Below are positions 16,508 to 24,355 of a stretch of 33,658 bases of DNA, one piece after another (positions within the stretch are counted from its first letter, which is position 1; each line of letters starts with the position of its first letter). Source of the stretch: Prolixibacteraceae bacterium. GTDB lineage: Bacteria > Bacteroidota > Bacteroidia > Bacteroidales > Prolixibacteraceae. The position numbers were made by a program, and so were the translations under genes. The DNA lies in contig JAFGGF010000122.1 of NCBI GenBank assembly GCA_016930735.1, positions 1 through 33,658 on the forward strand, written 5' to 3'. The notes beneath the pieces were generated by a model, which was not told the origin of the DNA, did no database searches, and saw nothing but the letters and a program-made list of their open reading frames with translations.

Positions 16508-17371
16508 TTAATTATCTGAAATTTGCTTCCGGAAGATTTTTTTGAAAATCAGGGATAACATCAATACTACTCCCAGAAATAAAATAATTACAGGCGAACT
16601 GGGCACGTCCAGTTGCCATGAAAAGTACAATCCAAGGATAGTCACAACTGCACCAACCCCTAGCCCGATAAAAATCCGGGAGGACCAATGATTTGCATAA
16701 AGCGACGAAATAGAAGCAGGTATAATCAGGAACGCAAAAACCGTAAGGATTCCACCAACGCTAACAGCCTGGACAATAACCAATCCGAATGAAAAATAAA
16801 AAAGGAAGTCCCATAACCCTTTGTTTTTTACACCAGTGTCCGCTTTATGGTAATTATCAGTCAGTTTAAAAAACTTCTTCCTGAAAATAAAATGAAACGC
16901 GCCAACCAGGCTAATCACAATTGCAAGGATAGTAACCTCATGCCAACCAACCCAGAGAATTGCTCCGGTTAACATATCGTGAATATGGACATCGCCACCG
17001 GCGCTTTTATCAAGGATTATCACCGCAGCAGTAGTAGCAACAGCATAAGCGATCCCGATTAATGCTTCAAGCGGGATTTTTATTTTTTTGTTCTTTAACA
17101 AGGAAAACACAAGAGCTGCCAGTGCACAAAATATAAAAGAAAAAGTAAAAGTAAACCAGGGTTGCCCCTCATGACCATGCCCGGCAAGTGAATTTTCATT
17201 TGACTGATGAATTACCTCTGCAATAACTCCTCCAAGTGCCGCTATCTGAGCCAGAGCAATATCAATAAATATAATTTCCCTTTTCAAAACATGTATCCCA
17301 AAATACACATTAATACTAATCAACAGGATACAGGCAATAAAAGGTATGAACATAAATTCAAGTATTTCCAT
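16508..17371 (-). CDS. ABC-3 family zinc/manganese permease, second copy, with His-containing loop
   Basis: The 287-residue membrane protein has about eight hydrophobic helices and the ABC-3 (ZnuB/TroC/MntB) pattern: an early IIFIDIALAQIAALGG segment, then LTGAILWVGWHEV, then AVSVGGILTVFAFLIIPAS, where the coupling region for the ATPase is expected. A loop after helix 2 reads HQSNENSLAGHGHEG, offering several histidines that may touch metal. It is the last gene of the operon, six bases after the first permease. In TroCD-type systems two different permeases pair up to form the channel, which is the simplest reading here. No ATPase gene is encoded beside it. Metal specificity (zinc or manganese) cannot be fixed from sequence. 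Confidence 0.9.
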   Translation of the reverse strand: MEILEFMFIPFIACILLISINVYFGIHVLKREIIFIDIALAQIAALGGVIAEVIHQSNENSLAGHGHEGQPWFTFTFSFIFCALAALVFSLLKNKKIKIPLEALIGIAYAVATTAAVIILDKSAGGDVHIHDMLTGAILWVGWHEVTILAIVISLVGAFHFIFRKKFFKLTDNYHKADTGVKNKGLWDFLFYFSFGLVIVQAVSVGGILTVFAFLIIPASISSLYANHWSSRIFIGLGVGAVVTILGLYFSWQLDVPSSPVIILFLGVVLMLSLIFKKIFRKQISDN

Positions 17372-17377
17372 AAGGCA

Positions 17378-18214
17378 TCAGGATTTTAGGGTTTGTTTTC
17401 TGAATAATTTTACAAAAGCCAGGATAAAAACACTGATACCCAGCAGGCACACAATTGCAGGTCCATTCGATATATTAAAAACATACGAAATGTAAATCCC
17501 GAGAACCGATCCAACAACACCAATCACCCAGCTTCCGATAAACCTCTTTTTCCAGTTCGATGTAAAAAGGGTAATTGCAGCTGTTGGGGCTACAAGTAAA
17601 ATAAAAACCAGGAAGATCCCTGCAATAGGTACAGCCTTTACAATTACAATCCCGAAAGTAATGTAAAACACCAGTTCAAACATTCGGGTTTTTTGTATGG
17701 AAAATGGCAAACTGCCATTTCTGTTTGAATCAGAAATACCTTTGAATTGTTTCCTGAAATAAATATGTATTATACCTATTAAAGCAAAAAGTAGCGCACA
17801 ATAAATCACCTGTTTCCAGGTAACCCAGAGTATGTTTCCTGTAATGGTTTTTGTAATATAGTTTGACCCACCAGGGATTTTTTCAACCAACAGCAATGCC
17901 AGCCCCAGCCCAAGGCAATATATAATACCGATAATAGCTTCCTGTGAAATCTTCTGCTTTTGGAATTTAGTCAGTGCAAAAAAAGAAATCACAATTAACG
18001 TAAAAACATAAGAAGATATTTCAACAGAAACAGAATCTTCAGCAAAACCAAGCAAAAGGCCGATCATTGTTCCGAGAGCTGCAATTTGTGCAACCGCAAT
18101 GTCAATAAAAATAATGCCTCGCGAAAGGATATGGTTCCCGAAATATCCAAGGATTCCTGCCAGAAGAATGCTGCCCGCAATAGGAGCCGATAAAAAAATC
18201 AGATTATCAAGCAT
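17378..18214 (-). CDS. ABC-3 family zinc/manganese permease, first copy
   Basis: The 278-residue membrane protein is a paralogue of the following permease. It has the same landmarks: IIFIDIAVAQIAALGT near residue 35, ITGNILWVTWKQV in the middle and AVPIAGIFLVFILLVAPTA toward the end. Around eight helices are visible. It lacks the histidine loop of its partner. The start ATG at 18214 is five bases after the binding-protein stop. Together with its partner it should form the inner-membrane pore of the metal importer. It has no fused nucleotide-binding domain, so ATP hydrolysis must come from a gene elsewhere. Confidence 0.9.
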   Translation of the reverse strand: MLDNLIFLSAPIAGSILLAGILGYFGNHILSRGIIFIDIAVAQIAALGTMIGLLLGFAEDSVSVEISSYVFTLIVISFFALTKFQKQKISQEAIIGIIYCLGLGLALLLVEKIPGGSNYITKTITGNILWVTWKQVIYCALLFALIGIIHIYFRKQFKGISDSNRNGSLPFSIQKTRMFELVFYITFGIVIVKAVPIAGIFLVFILLVAPTAAITLFTSNWKKRFIGSWVIGVVGSVLGIYISYVFNISNGPAIVCLLGISVFILAFVKLFRKQTLKS

Positions 18215-18219
18215 AATTT

Positions 18220-19269
18220 TTATTTAAGTGATTCATTAATCCTGTCAATCCAGAAATCAACCAGTTGAAAATTGTCTTCCACTTCCTCAGTGCCTGCAAC
18301 AAACAACGGCAGCGACAAGGCTTTCACCCCTGTTTTTTCTTCAATCATTTCCGATGATTTTTTTTCGAAATAACTGGCAACCAGCATTAACTCTATGTTT
18401 TGGTCTTTTACAAGATTTACAATATCCTGAACGTGTTTTGCTGAAGGTGGTATTCCCGGTTTAGGCTCGATGTATCCGATAATAATCAGCCCGAATGTAT
18501 CGCTGAAATATGCCCAGTTTTTATGGTATGCAATTACTTTTTTATCTCTGAAAGGCATGGCTTTTTTTAACCATCCCCCAAGTTTTTCCTTCAGTTTCAC
18601 TCCCTCGTAGTCTCTCTCAAGAAAAGGAAACAATGTTTTATTTTCAAGTAATTTACAAAGTGTTTCTCCGCCAAACATATCAACCAACTCGTTGCCGAAC
18701 AGAGCCCGGTCAACTTTATCACAGAACGCATCGCAATTTTGTTCATAGAACGATGAATTTTCCGGGTCAACTTTCATTAATCCTATTGTAATGTTATGAG
18801 CAATGACTTTCCAGTTTAACGGACCGGTATTTATATGCGGATTCCCCATCAAATGCACATCGCCTTCGGTACGGTCTGCTTTATCAACTTTCTGAAGAAT
18901 ATTAATCCCATCCGATACGGAAACAAAACCAACTGCTCCGTCCATAATTTTTTTATTCCTGGCTTTATCAAGCAGAGTCGATGACCAAACCTCCAGGTCC
19001 ATCCCGGTAGTAATCCACATATCGGCACTTTTAAGCATCATGGCAAAACTCGGTTTTGGGGGCACAAAATGCGGGTCTTGTTCACCTGAGGCAATAAAAC
19101 TGACTTCTCCTTTATCTTTAACAATTGCCTGTACAATCGTTGCATAGTCGGAAAAGGAACAAACAATGTTTAATTTTTCTTCACCTGAATCCGAAAAACT
19201 TTTATTTGAATCACTCGCCTGTAAGCCAGTGCTGAATGCAATTAAAATAATTAACATTAACTTTTTCAT
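18220..19269 (-). CDS. Metal ABC transporter substrate-binding protein (ZnuA/TroA family)
   Basis: The 349-residue protein has a signal peptide (residues 1-18, ending LQA) and a TroA-like two-lobed fold. Candidate metal ligands are H67 (QDPHFVPP), H145 with H139 nearby (GDVHLMGNPHINTGP) and H249 (VIAYHKNWAYF). A fourth acidic or polar ligand in the C-terminal lobe is not obvious. It lacks the long His-rich loop of enterobacterial ZnuA. An extra stretch of about 40 residues (190-235) precedes the conserved AYHKNW, as in a subgroup of Bacteroidetes and deltaproteobacterial relatives. It captures divalent metal in the periplasm for the two permeases downstream. The gene follows the outer-membrane protein by 26 bases. 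Zinc is the most likely substrate; manganese or iron is possible. Confidence 0.9.
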   Translation of the reverse strand: MKKLMLIILIAFSTGLQASDSNKSFSDSGEEKLNIVCSFSDYATIVQAIVKDKGEVSFIASGEQDPHFVPPKPSFAMMLKSADMWITTGMDLEVWSSTLLDKARNKKIMDGAVGFVSVSDGINILQKVDKADRTEGDVHLMGNPHINTGPLNWKVIAHNITIGLMKVDPENSSFYEQNCDAFCDKVDRALFGNELVDMFGGETLCKLLENKTLFPFLERDYEGVKLKEKLGGWLKKAMPFRDKKVIAYHKNWAYFSDTFGLIIIGYIEPKPGIPPSAKHVQDIVNLVKDQNIELMLVASYFEKKSSEMIEEKTGVKALSLPLFVAGTEEVEDNFQLVDFWIDRINESLK

Positions 19270-19295
19270 ACTCTTATTTTTTACTTTTTTGAATT

Positions 19296-20645
19296 TTAAT
19301 ATGCTTCGTGTTTGTGTGGTCCCATCGCCCAGCTAATCTGTAATATCAGGCTATGGTCAGAAGGCAGTTTAACATCCGGCACGGGTTTCATATCAAAAAT
19401 ATCCCTTTTGTTATATTGATACTGAAGCCTGAAAAACACAAATTCGCTTTGCCAGAAATCGATATTCGCGGTAAAATCCCATTCACTTTGATTGCTGTCG
19501 TATGGAAGTTCTGAATACCCGATCCTTCCTCCCATCCAGAACCTTGCATTTAATTTATTCTCGAATGAACTATAAAAGCCCTTGCTTTTAACCGGTTGCC
19601 CGGGCATCTCGTAAACTCCATAAAAAAACTCGGTTTTCCATTCGAAGGTGCGGTATTTTTCCCTTCCTAACGGAACCCATTTATATATTAACCCAAGGCT
19701 CGAAATCCAGGAATTGTATTTCCCTTCCATATCGTTTTTACCGGTAACGCTGTTCAGGCTGAATTCAAAATAACTGTTTTTTGACAAGTCGTAATAATTT
19801 TTCCAGTGCCCGACATACAGAATCCGCCTCTTCCCTTCATCAATGAAACTTACGCCATTGCCTCCATTTATAATTGAAATATCAAGGTTGCTGGCATCTG
19901 CAAAAAGTAAACGGGGAAGTAAAAAGCTTGTGGCAATTCCGGTTCCGCTTAATCCACGGTTACTGAAATAATTCACCAGGACACTTGGCCTGTCGAATTG
20001 TGGCAGGGCATGGTCGTGGTACCTGTTTAAGGGACCAAATTCTGCATAAAAAATCCCTGCTTTCAGGTTCATATTTAACGGAAGGTTCAGCAGTTCCATA
20101 TAGGCTTCTTCAATTGAAATGCCCTCTTTTGTAACAGAAAGAAACGCCTTCCCCCTTGTAAATGGGTCTAACGGGGCAACAAAGGCTAATTCCGTTTCAC
20201 GCATAAAAAAACCATTATTCCCATAAAAAAAATCACCGGCTTCGTTTATAAAATCAAAATCTGACGAACTGCATCCGGCAAAAAAATCGCCTCCAAGGCT
20301 TATATTCGGATTCAGTCCTTGCTGGCTCCTCACGCCGCTCATAAACTTTTTAGAGATATCAGCCTTTTCCTCTTTTTCCTTTGAACTTAGCTGATTGGCT
20401 TCCTCAAGTAACTTTTTTAATTCATCTTGCTGCTCTGCATTATCGAGCCTTGCTTTCAACGACGAAATTAATTCCTCAAGCCGGGCAATATTAATTTCAT
20501 TTGATTCTTTTAACTCCTGAAGTTGTTTTTTTAAAATTGCTGTTTCAGTCTCCTGATTGCCGGAGTTAATCTTATCCTGCGCATGCAAAATATTTGAATA
20601 CAGGATAAAGCCGATCATGATTAGTAAAAAATATTTGATTTTCAT
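19296..20645 (-). CDS. Outer-membrane beta-barrel protein with coiled-coil N-terminus, linked to metal uptake
   Basis: The 449-residue product has a signal peptide (1-22, ending LHAQ). A charged, heptad-like coiled coil follows (about 30-95, rich in K, E and L), then about 330 residues of alternating strands with many aromatic residues and turns, typical of a large beta-barrel. Such N-terminal coiled coils are seen in trimeric porins that contact peptidoglycan. The chain ends in MGPHKHEAY, with two histidines near the exit. It heads the binding-protein/permease operon and lies just after two palindromes, so it probably lets zinc or a zinc complex cross the outer membrane without TonB. I recognise no named family; another role, such as a general porin, remains possible. 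Confidence 0.65.
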   Translation of the reverse strand: MKIKYFLLIMIGFILYSNILHAQDKINSGNQETETAILKKQLQELKESNEINIARLEELISSLKARLDNAEQQDELKKLLEEANQLSSKEKEEKADISKKFMSGVRSQQGLNPNISLGGDFFAGCSSSDFDFINEAGDFFYGNNGFFMRETELAFVAPLDPFTRGKAFLSVTKEGISIEEAYMELLNLPLNMNLKAGIFYAEFGPLNRYHDHALPQFDRPSVLVNYFSNRGLSGTGIATSFLLPRLLFADASNLDISIINGGNGVSFIDEGKRRILYVGHWKNYYDLSKNSYFEFSLNSVTGKNDMEGKYNSWISSLGLIYKWVPLGREKYRTFEWKTEFFYGVYEMPGQPVKSKGFYSSFENKLNARFWMGGRIGYSELPYDSNQSEWDFTANIDFWQSEFVFFRLQYQYNKRDIFDMKPVPDVKLPSDHSLILQISWAMGPHKHEAY

Positions 20646-20673
20646 GTGTTTTAACTTAAATTACATCGATTGC

Positions 20674-20698
20674 TTGTGGCATAATTCATATGCCACAA
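20674..20698. promoter_or_regulatory. Perfect 9-7-9 inverted repeat before the metal-uptake operon
   Basis: TTGTGGCAT (20674-20682) and ATGCCACAA (20690-20698) are exact reverse complements with a seven-base spacer. The element ends 28 bases upstream of the outer-membrane protein start. It could be a second operator or, once transcribed, a leader hairpin. Its centre is 32 bases from the centre of the neighbouring palindrome, about three helical turns. Confidence 0.6.
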
Positions 20699-20708
20699 TT
20701 GTTTATAT

Positions 20709-20727
20709 TATTGAACAGTGTTCAATA
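20709..20727. promoter_or_regulatory. 19-base perfect 9-1-9 palindrome, candidate Zur/Fur-family box
   Basis: TATTGAACAGTGTTCAATA is perfectly palindromic with one central base, the 9-1-9 geometry of Fur, Zur and PerR operators. It lies 63 bases upstream of the outer-membrane/ZnuA/permease operon. A TTTG (minus strand, 20731-20728) flanks it, so a bound repressor would cover the promoter. The base sequence differs from the E. coli Fur and Zur consensus, and no regulator gene is in the window; the assignment rests on symmetry and context. Confidence 0.6.
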
Positions 20728-20744
20728 CAAATAATAATCAGAAG

Positions 20745-21113
20745 TTAAAACGAAAATGGAGGAGCCCGGAGGCTGCAATTCAGGTGATAAATGTTTTTTA
20801 CAAAATCCTCTGAAGGGATATAAATTTTCTGAACCCTGATTTGCGCCAGTAAAAATGTTAATCCTAAAAAACCAATAACAAACTGAAAAAAATGGAATAT
20901 CTGATTCAGTATAAAAATTTCAAATCCTGAGTGTTTGTGGTTTTGAAAAGGGACTCTTGTATCAGCATTTTTTTGATAGGGATGCGCATGAGATATGATA
21001 TCACCTTTAATATAATGTGAATGAAGATTTACTGTATTATTATACAATAAAAAGCATAAAGCCGGAAATACCAGATACAATAAAATTCTTTTGTTTTTCC
21101 GAAGGACTCCCAT
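20745..21113 (-). CDS. Small histidine-rich membrane protein of the metal-uptake cluster
   Basis: The 122-residue protein has two hydrophobic helices (about 9-27 and 66-91) joined by a loop rich in histidine: H31, H33, H42, H44, H59 and H61, in HSHY, SHAHPY and NHKHSG. The charge pattern puts the loop in the periplasm. The tail ends with a LRAPPF motif that I recall from small Bacteroidetes proteins encoded near metal or TonB genes. It is encoded 99 bases upstream of the outer-membrane protein, on the same strand, with the two palindromes between. A periplasmic metal-binding or sensing helper is a reasonable guess; no function is established by sequence. It might also be translated from its own promoter at 21138-21169. 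Confidence 0.65.
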   Translation of the reverse strand: MGVLRKNKRILLYLVFPALCFLLYNNTVNLHSHYIKGDIISHAHPYQKNADTRVPFQNHKHSGFEIFILNQIFHFFQFVIGFLGLTFLLAQIRVQKIYIPSEDFVKNIYHLNCSLRAPPFSF

Positions 21114-21137
21114 AATTCCCGGTTAGTTGATTGAGGG

Positions 21138-21169
21138 TAAATTTAAAAAAAGAAATGTTATGAACAAAA
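21138..21169 (-). promoter_or_regulatory. Candidate promoter of the His-rich membrane protein gene
   Basis: On the minus strand CTTTTG (-33-like TTTG) is followed after 20 bases by TAAATTTA, one mismatch from TAnnTTTG. The spacing fits the Bacteroidetes sigma consensus. The -7-like box lies 24 bases upstream of the ATG at 21113. Confidence 0.4.
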
Positions 21170-21209
21170 GTCCTTTATAGTTTTATATAAAAAACTTCTA
21201 ATTCTTTTT

Positions 21210-22058
21210 CTATAAGCTTTTTAAAAACTCTGCACTTTCCTTAAAAGTTGCAGGATCCATCTCAACAAAAAAGTTCTTTACACCACCGGTTTTTGCAGCT
21301 TCGAAAAACTCATTCCAATCGACCACTCCCTGTCCGATCGGCACCTGAGCTTCTTTTTCAGTTGACCAGTCAGCCAAATGAGCCGATACAAACCTTCCAG
21401 GATATTTACGAAAATAATCGGCAGCCTTGTAACCAATACTTATCACTGCAACCTGAAACTGCATTTTAACCAAATCAGGGTTCAGTTCTTTCATCAGGAC
21501 ATCGTAAATCAATTCACCATCCCTTTTTTCAAATTCCATGTGGTGGTTATGATATCCTGTTACCAGTCCTGCATTATTGACCTTTTCAGCAATCACATTT
21601 AATTCACCACAGGCTTTACGGTATTCATCCATTGAACCTTCGGGTAGCCAAAAACTGGAAAGTATAATCTGCTCAATCCCCATTTTGAGTGTCCAGTTGA
21701 TTGTATCATCAAGGGTTTCTTTTAATTCTGCAAAATTGTAATGCGAACTCCTGCAAATCAACCCTGAATCATTTATTATATTTTTCATTTCAGAGGGAGC
21801 CATGTCGGTAAAGGTTTCAAATTCGGTACCTGTGTACCCTTTAGGCGAGCACATTTCAATTTCACTATAACCATAGCCAGCCATTTTTTTCATGGTGCCT
21901 GCAAAATCTTCAGCCAGCTGTTGACGAATAGTCCACGACTGAAATCCAAAATTTACACCCTGTTTACCACAGGCTGATAAGCTTAAAGGAAGAATACAGG
22001 CAGTTGCAATTCCTGCCGATGTTGTGCGGATAAAGTTACGTCGGTCAATTTTTTTCAT
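21210..22058 (-). CDS. Sugar phosphate isomerase/epimerase-family TIM-barrel protein, exported lipoprotein
   Basis: The 282-residue protein has a twin-arginine-type signal (DRRNFIRTTSAG) that ends in a lipobox LSAC with the cysteine at residue 30, so it is probably a Tat-exported lipoprotein. The rest is a xylose-isomerase-like TIM barrel (AP_endonuc_2 family). Visible landmarks are GFQSWTIR, YGYSEIEM, GYHNHHMEF with likely metal histidines, SAHLADWS and FFVEMDP. Exported members are common in Bacteroidetes sugar loci, where they may act as epimerases, lyases or oxidised-sugar enzymes. The substrate is unknown. It is divergent from the GH51 gene across a spacer of about 155 bases that holds a perfect palindrome, which suggests shared control. 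Confidence 0.83.
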   Translation of the reverse strand: MKKIDRRNFIRTTSAGIATACILPLSLSACGKQGVNFGFQSWTIRQQLAEDFAGTMKKMAGYGYSEIEMCSPKGYTGTEFETFTDMAPSEMKNIINDSGLICRSSHYNFAELKETLDDTINWTLKMGIEQIILSSFWLPEGSMDEYRKACGELNVIAEKVNNAGLVTGYHNHHMEFEKRDGELIYDVLMKELNPDLVKMQFQVAVISIGYKAADYFRKYPGRFVSAHLADWSTEKEAQVPIGQGVVDWNEFFEAAKTGGVKNFFVEMDPATFKESAEFLKSL

Positions 22059-22083
22059 AATTCAGGTTTTTCATTTGGTTAAG

Positions 22084-22100
22084 AATCCTAATTTAGGATT
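22084..22100. promoter_or_regulatory. 17-base perfect palindrome in the divergent epimerase/GH51 spacer
   Basis: AATCCTAATTTAGGATT is a perfect 8-1-8 palindrome. It lies 26 bases from the epimerase start and 114 bases from the GH51 start, so one bound protein could control both genes. No regulator is encoded in the locus. Confidence 0.5.
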
Positions 22101-22213
22101 ATTTCAGTGAATTTGAAAATTCTGTGATTTCAAATCCTGGTGTTTTTACTACCCTTAAAAAAATTACTATTTTTATAAAAAGAAAAAATATTTATATAAT
22201 TAAAAATCAAGCT

Positions 22214-24166
22214 ATGAAATTAAAAAGCCTTTTCAACTTATTATTTATTTTAGTTGTTCTTGCGGCAATGATGAATTGCCAACCCAAAGCCCCGGAAAAT
22301 GCTGTTAATATTGATATTAACAAAACCGGTGCTCCCATCGAAAAATATATTTACGGCCAATTTATCGAACACCTTGGAAAATGTATTTATGGTGGAATAT
22401 GGGCAGAAATGCTGGAAGACAGAAAGTTCTACTACCCGATAGTTGAAGATTTTAATCCATGGGCTCAGGACTCTGATGCTTTCTGGAACACAGGACCCTA
22501 TACATATCTTAATGGTTCACCATGGGAAATGATCGGTGGAGCAAAAGTCGTAATGATGGATAAGAAAAATCCTTTTACGGGAGAGCAGTCTGTAAAAATT
22601 ATCTCCCCGGGAGATGGTTCTGAGGTGGGTATAAAACAGGCAAGACTTGCTGTTTTAAAAGATAAAAAATACAATGGAAGTATTGTGCTTTCCGGATCAG
22701 CTGATGTTTTACCGGTTGCCATTGAACTTGTAAACCAGGCTGGCGAAAAGGTAACAGCGGAAATAGCTGAAATCTCCGATGATTTTACCAGTTACCCGTT
22801 TGAAATTACTCCCGGATTTTCTTGTGGCAATGCTACCCTGCAGGTCATTCCCAAGGGAAAAGGTCAATTAAACATTGGTACAGTTTCACTGATGCCATCC
22901 GATAATATCAAAGGCTGGAGACCCGATGTTGTTGCCTTGCTGAAAGAATTAAACTCTCCTGTTTACCGCTGGCCAGGAGGAAATTTTGTAAGCGGCTACA
23001 ACTGGATGGATGGAATTGGTGAACGCGACAAACGCCCTCCAAGGAAAAATCCGGCATGGAAAGGTGTTGAAGCAAACGATGTGGGGATTCATGAATATAT
23101 GGAACTGATGGCGATGATCGGTGCAGAACCGTTTGTTGCAGTAAACACAGGCCTTGGAACCCTAGAAGAAGTTACAAAAGAAATCGAATATTGTAACGGA
23201 TCAGCAGACACCGAAATGGGAAAATTAAGATCTGAAAACGGGCATTCCGATCCATATAAAGTTAAATTCTGGGCTGTGGGTAACGAAATGTACGGAGACT
23301 GGCAGTTAGGACACATGCCGTTGGAAGAATATGTAAAAAAACACAATGCCATGGCTGAAGCTATCTGGAACATTGACCCCGACGCTCAGCTTATCGCTGT
23401 TGGTTCAGTTGGCGACTGGAGTAAAACCATGCTTGAAAACTGCGCTGACCATATGAACCTCTTGAGCGAACATATCTATGAAAGAGAACTGGACGATGTA
23501 ACGGACCATATTGCACAGGTAGCAAATTCAATCAAGCGTGTTGCCGATGCACACCGCGAATACCGGGAAACCATTCAGGGGCTGGCCGAAAAAAATATCC
23601 GTATAGCCATGGATGAATGGAATTTCTGGTATGGTGATTATATTTACGGCGAACTGGGAGTCCGCTACCATCAGAAAGATGCTCTGGGTATTGCAAAAGG
23701 ACTGCATGAATATTTCCGAAACAGCGACATTTACTTTATGGCCAATTATGCGCAAACCGTGAATGTGATAGGATGTATTAAAACTACTAAAACAACTGCT
23801 GGATTTGCCACAACCGGATTACCATTGAAACTTTACAGGAACGAATTTGGAACCATTCCCGTTAATATTGAAAACTCTTTGGAAGGTTTGGATATTTCTG
23901 TTGCTTTAACTGGAGACAGGAGCCAGCTTACCATTGCAATTGTAAACAGCACTCCTGAAACAAAAGAGGTCCCGTTTTCTTTTGAAAACATTAAAACTGC
24001 AAAAACCGGTAAACAATGGGTGATTCAGAATGATGATCCAAATATTTACAATGAACCGGATAAAGAACCCAATGTAAAAATTGTGGAATCAGAGCTGAAT
24101 TTTAAAAATAATTCTTTGACTGTTCCGGGGTATGCGATTGTAATAGCTAAAGTGGATGTAAAATAA
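22214..24166 (+). CDS. Alpha-L-arabinofuranosidase, GH51
   Basis: The preferred start is ATG 22214 (650 residues), which begins with a lipoprotein-type signal (MKLKSLFNLLFILVVLAAMMNC); an in-frame ATG at 22124 adds 30 residues unlike a signal. Near residues 120-220 is a beta-sandwich insert resembling a CBM4/9-type module. The GH51 (beta/alpha)8 domain follows with VYRWPGGNFVSGYNW, acid/base E358 (AVGNEMYG) and nucleophile E468 (MDEWNFWY). The C-terminal domain is the usual beta-sandwich. The enzyme releases terminal arabinofuranose from arabinan or arabinoxylan. It probably acts in the periplasm or on the outer membrane. The neighbours rhaT and rhaA suggest that the natural substrate is rhamnogalacturonan I with arabinan side chains. 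Confidence 0.93.
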   Translation: MKLKSLFNLLFILVVLAAMMNCQPKAPENAVNIDINKTGAPIEKYIYGQFIEHLGKCIYGGIWAEMLEDRKFYYPIVEDFNPWAQDSDAFWNTGPYTYLNGSPWEMIGGAKVVMMDKKNPFTGEQSVKIISPGDGSEVGIKQARLAVLKDKKYNGSIVLSGSADVLPVAIELVNQAGEKVTAEIAEISDDFTSYPFEITPGFSCGNATLQVIPKGKGQLNIGTVSLMPSDNIKGWRPDVVALLKELNSPVYRWPGGNFVSGYNWMDGIGERDKRPPRKNPAWKGVEANDVGIHEYMELMAMIGAEPFVAVNTGLGTLEEVTKEIEYCNGSADTEMGKLRSENGHSDPYKVKFWAVGNEMYGDWQLGHMPLEEYVKKHNAMAEAIWNIDPDAQLIAVGSVGDWSKTMLENCADHMNLLSEHIYERELDDVTDHIAQVANSIKRVADAHREYRETIQGLAEKNIRIAMDEWNFWYGDYIYGELGVRYHQKDALGIAKGLHEYFRNSDIYFMANYAQTVNVIGCIKTTKTTAGFATTGLPLKLYRNEFGTIPVNIENSLEGLDISVALTGDRSQLTIAIVNSTPETKEVPFSFENIKTAKTGKQWVIQNDDPNIYNEPDKEPNVKIVESELNFKNNSLTVPGYAIVIAKVDVK

Positions 24167-24355
24167 CAGTTTATATAAATTAAAGCTTTATCCTGAGTTA
24201 AATAAAATTTTAAATCTGTACGATATTAAAAAGCCTCCTTTAATCTGCATTTTGCATAAACTTCCATATATGATGAATTGTGAAATGAGATTAAAAATTA
24301 CTTATTAATTTTTATATTTAACTCGCATAATCAATAACTAATTAACTAATCTGAT

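Noticed and set aside
22124-22213. Longer GH51 start at 22124
   Set aside because: The extra 30 residues are lysine/isoleucine-rich and hide a good lipoprotein signal that starts at 22214.
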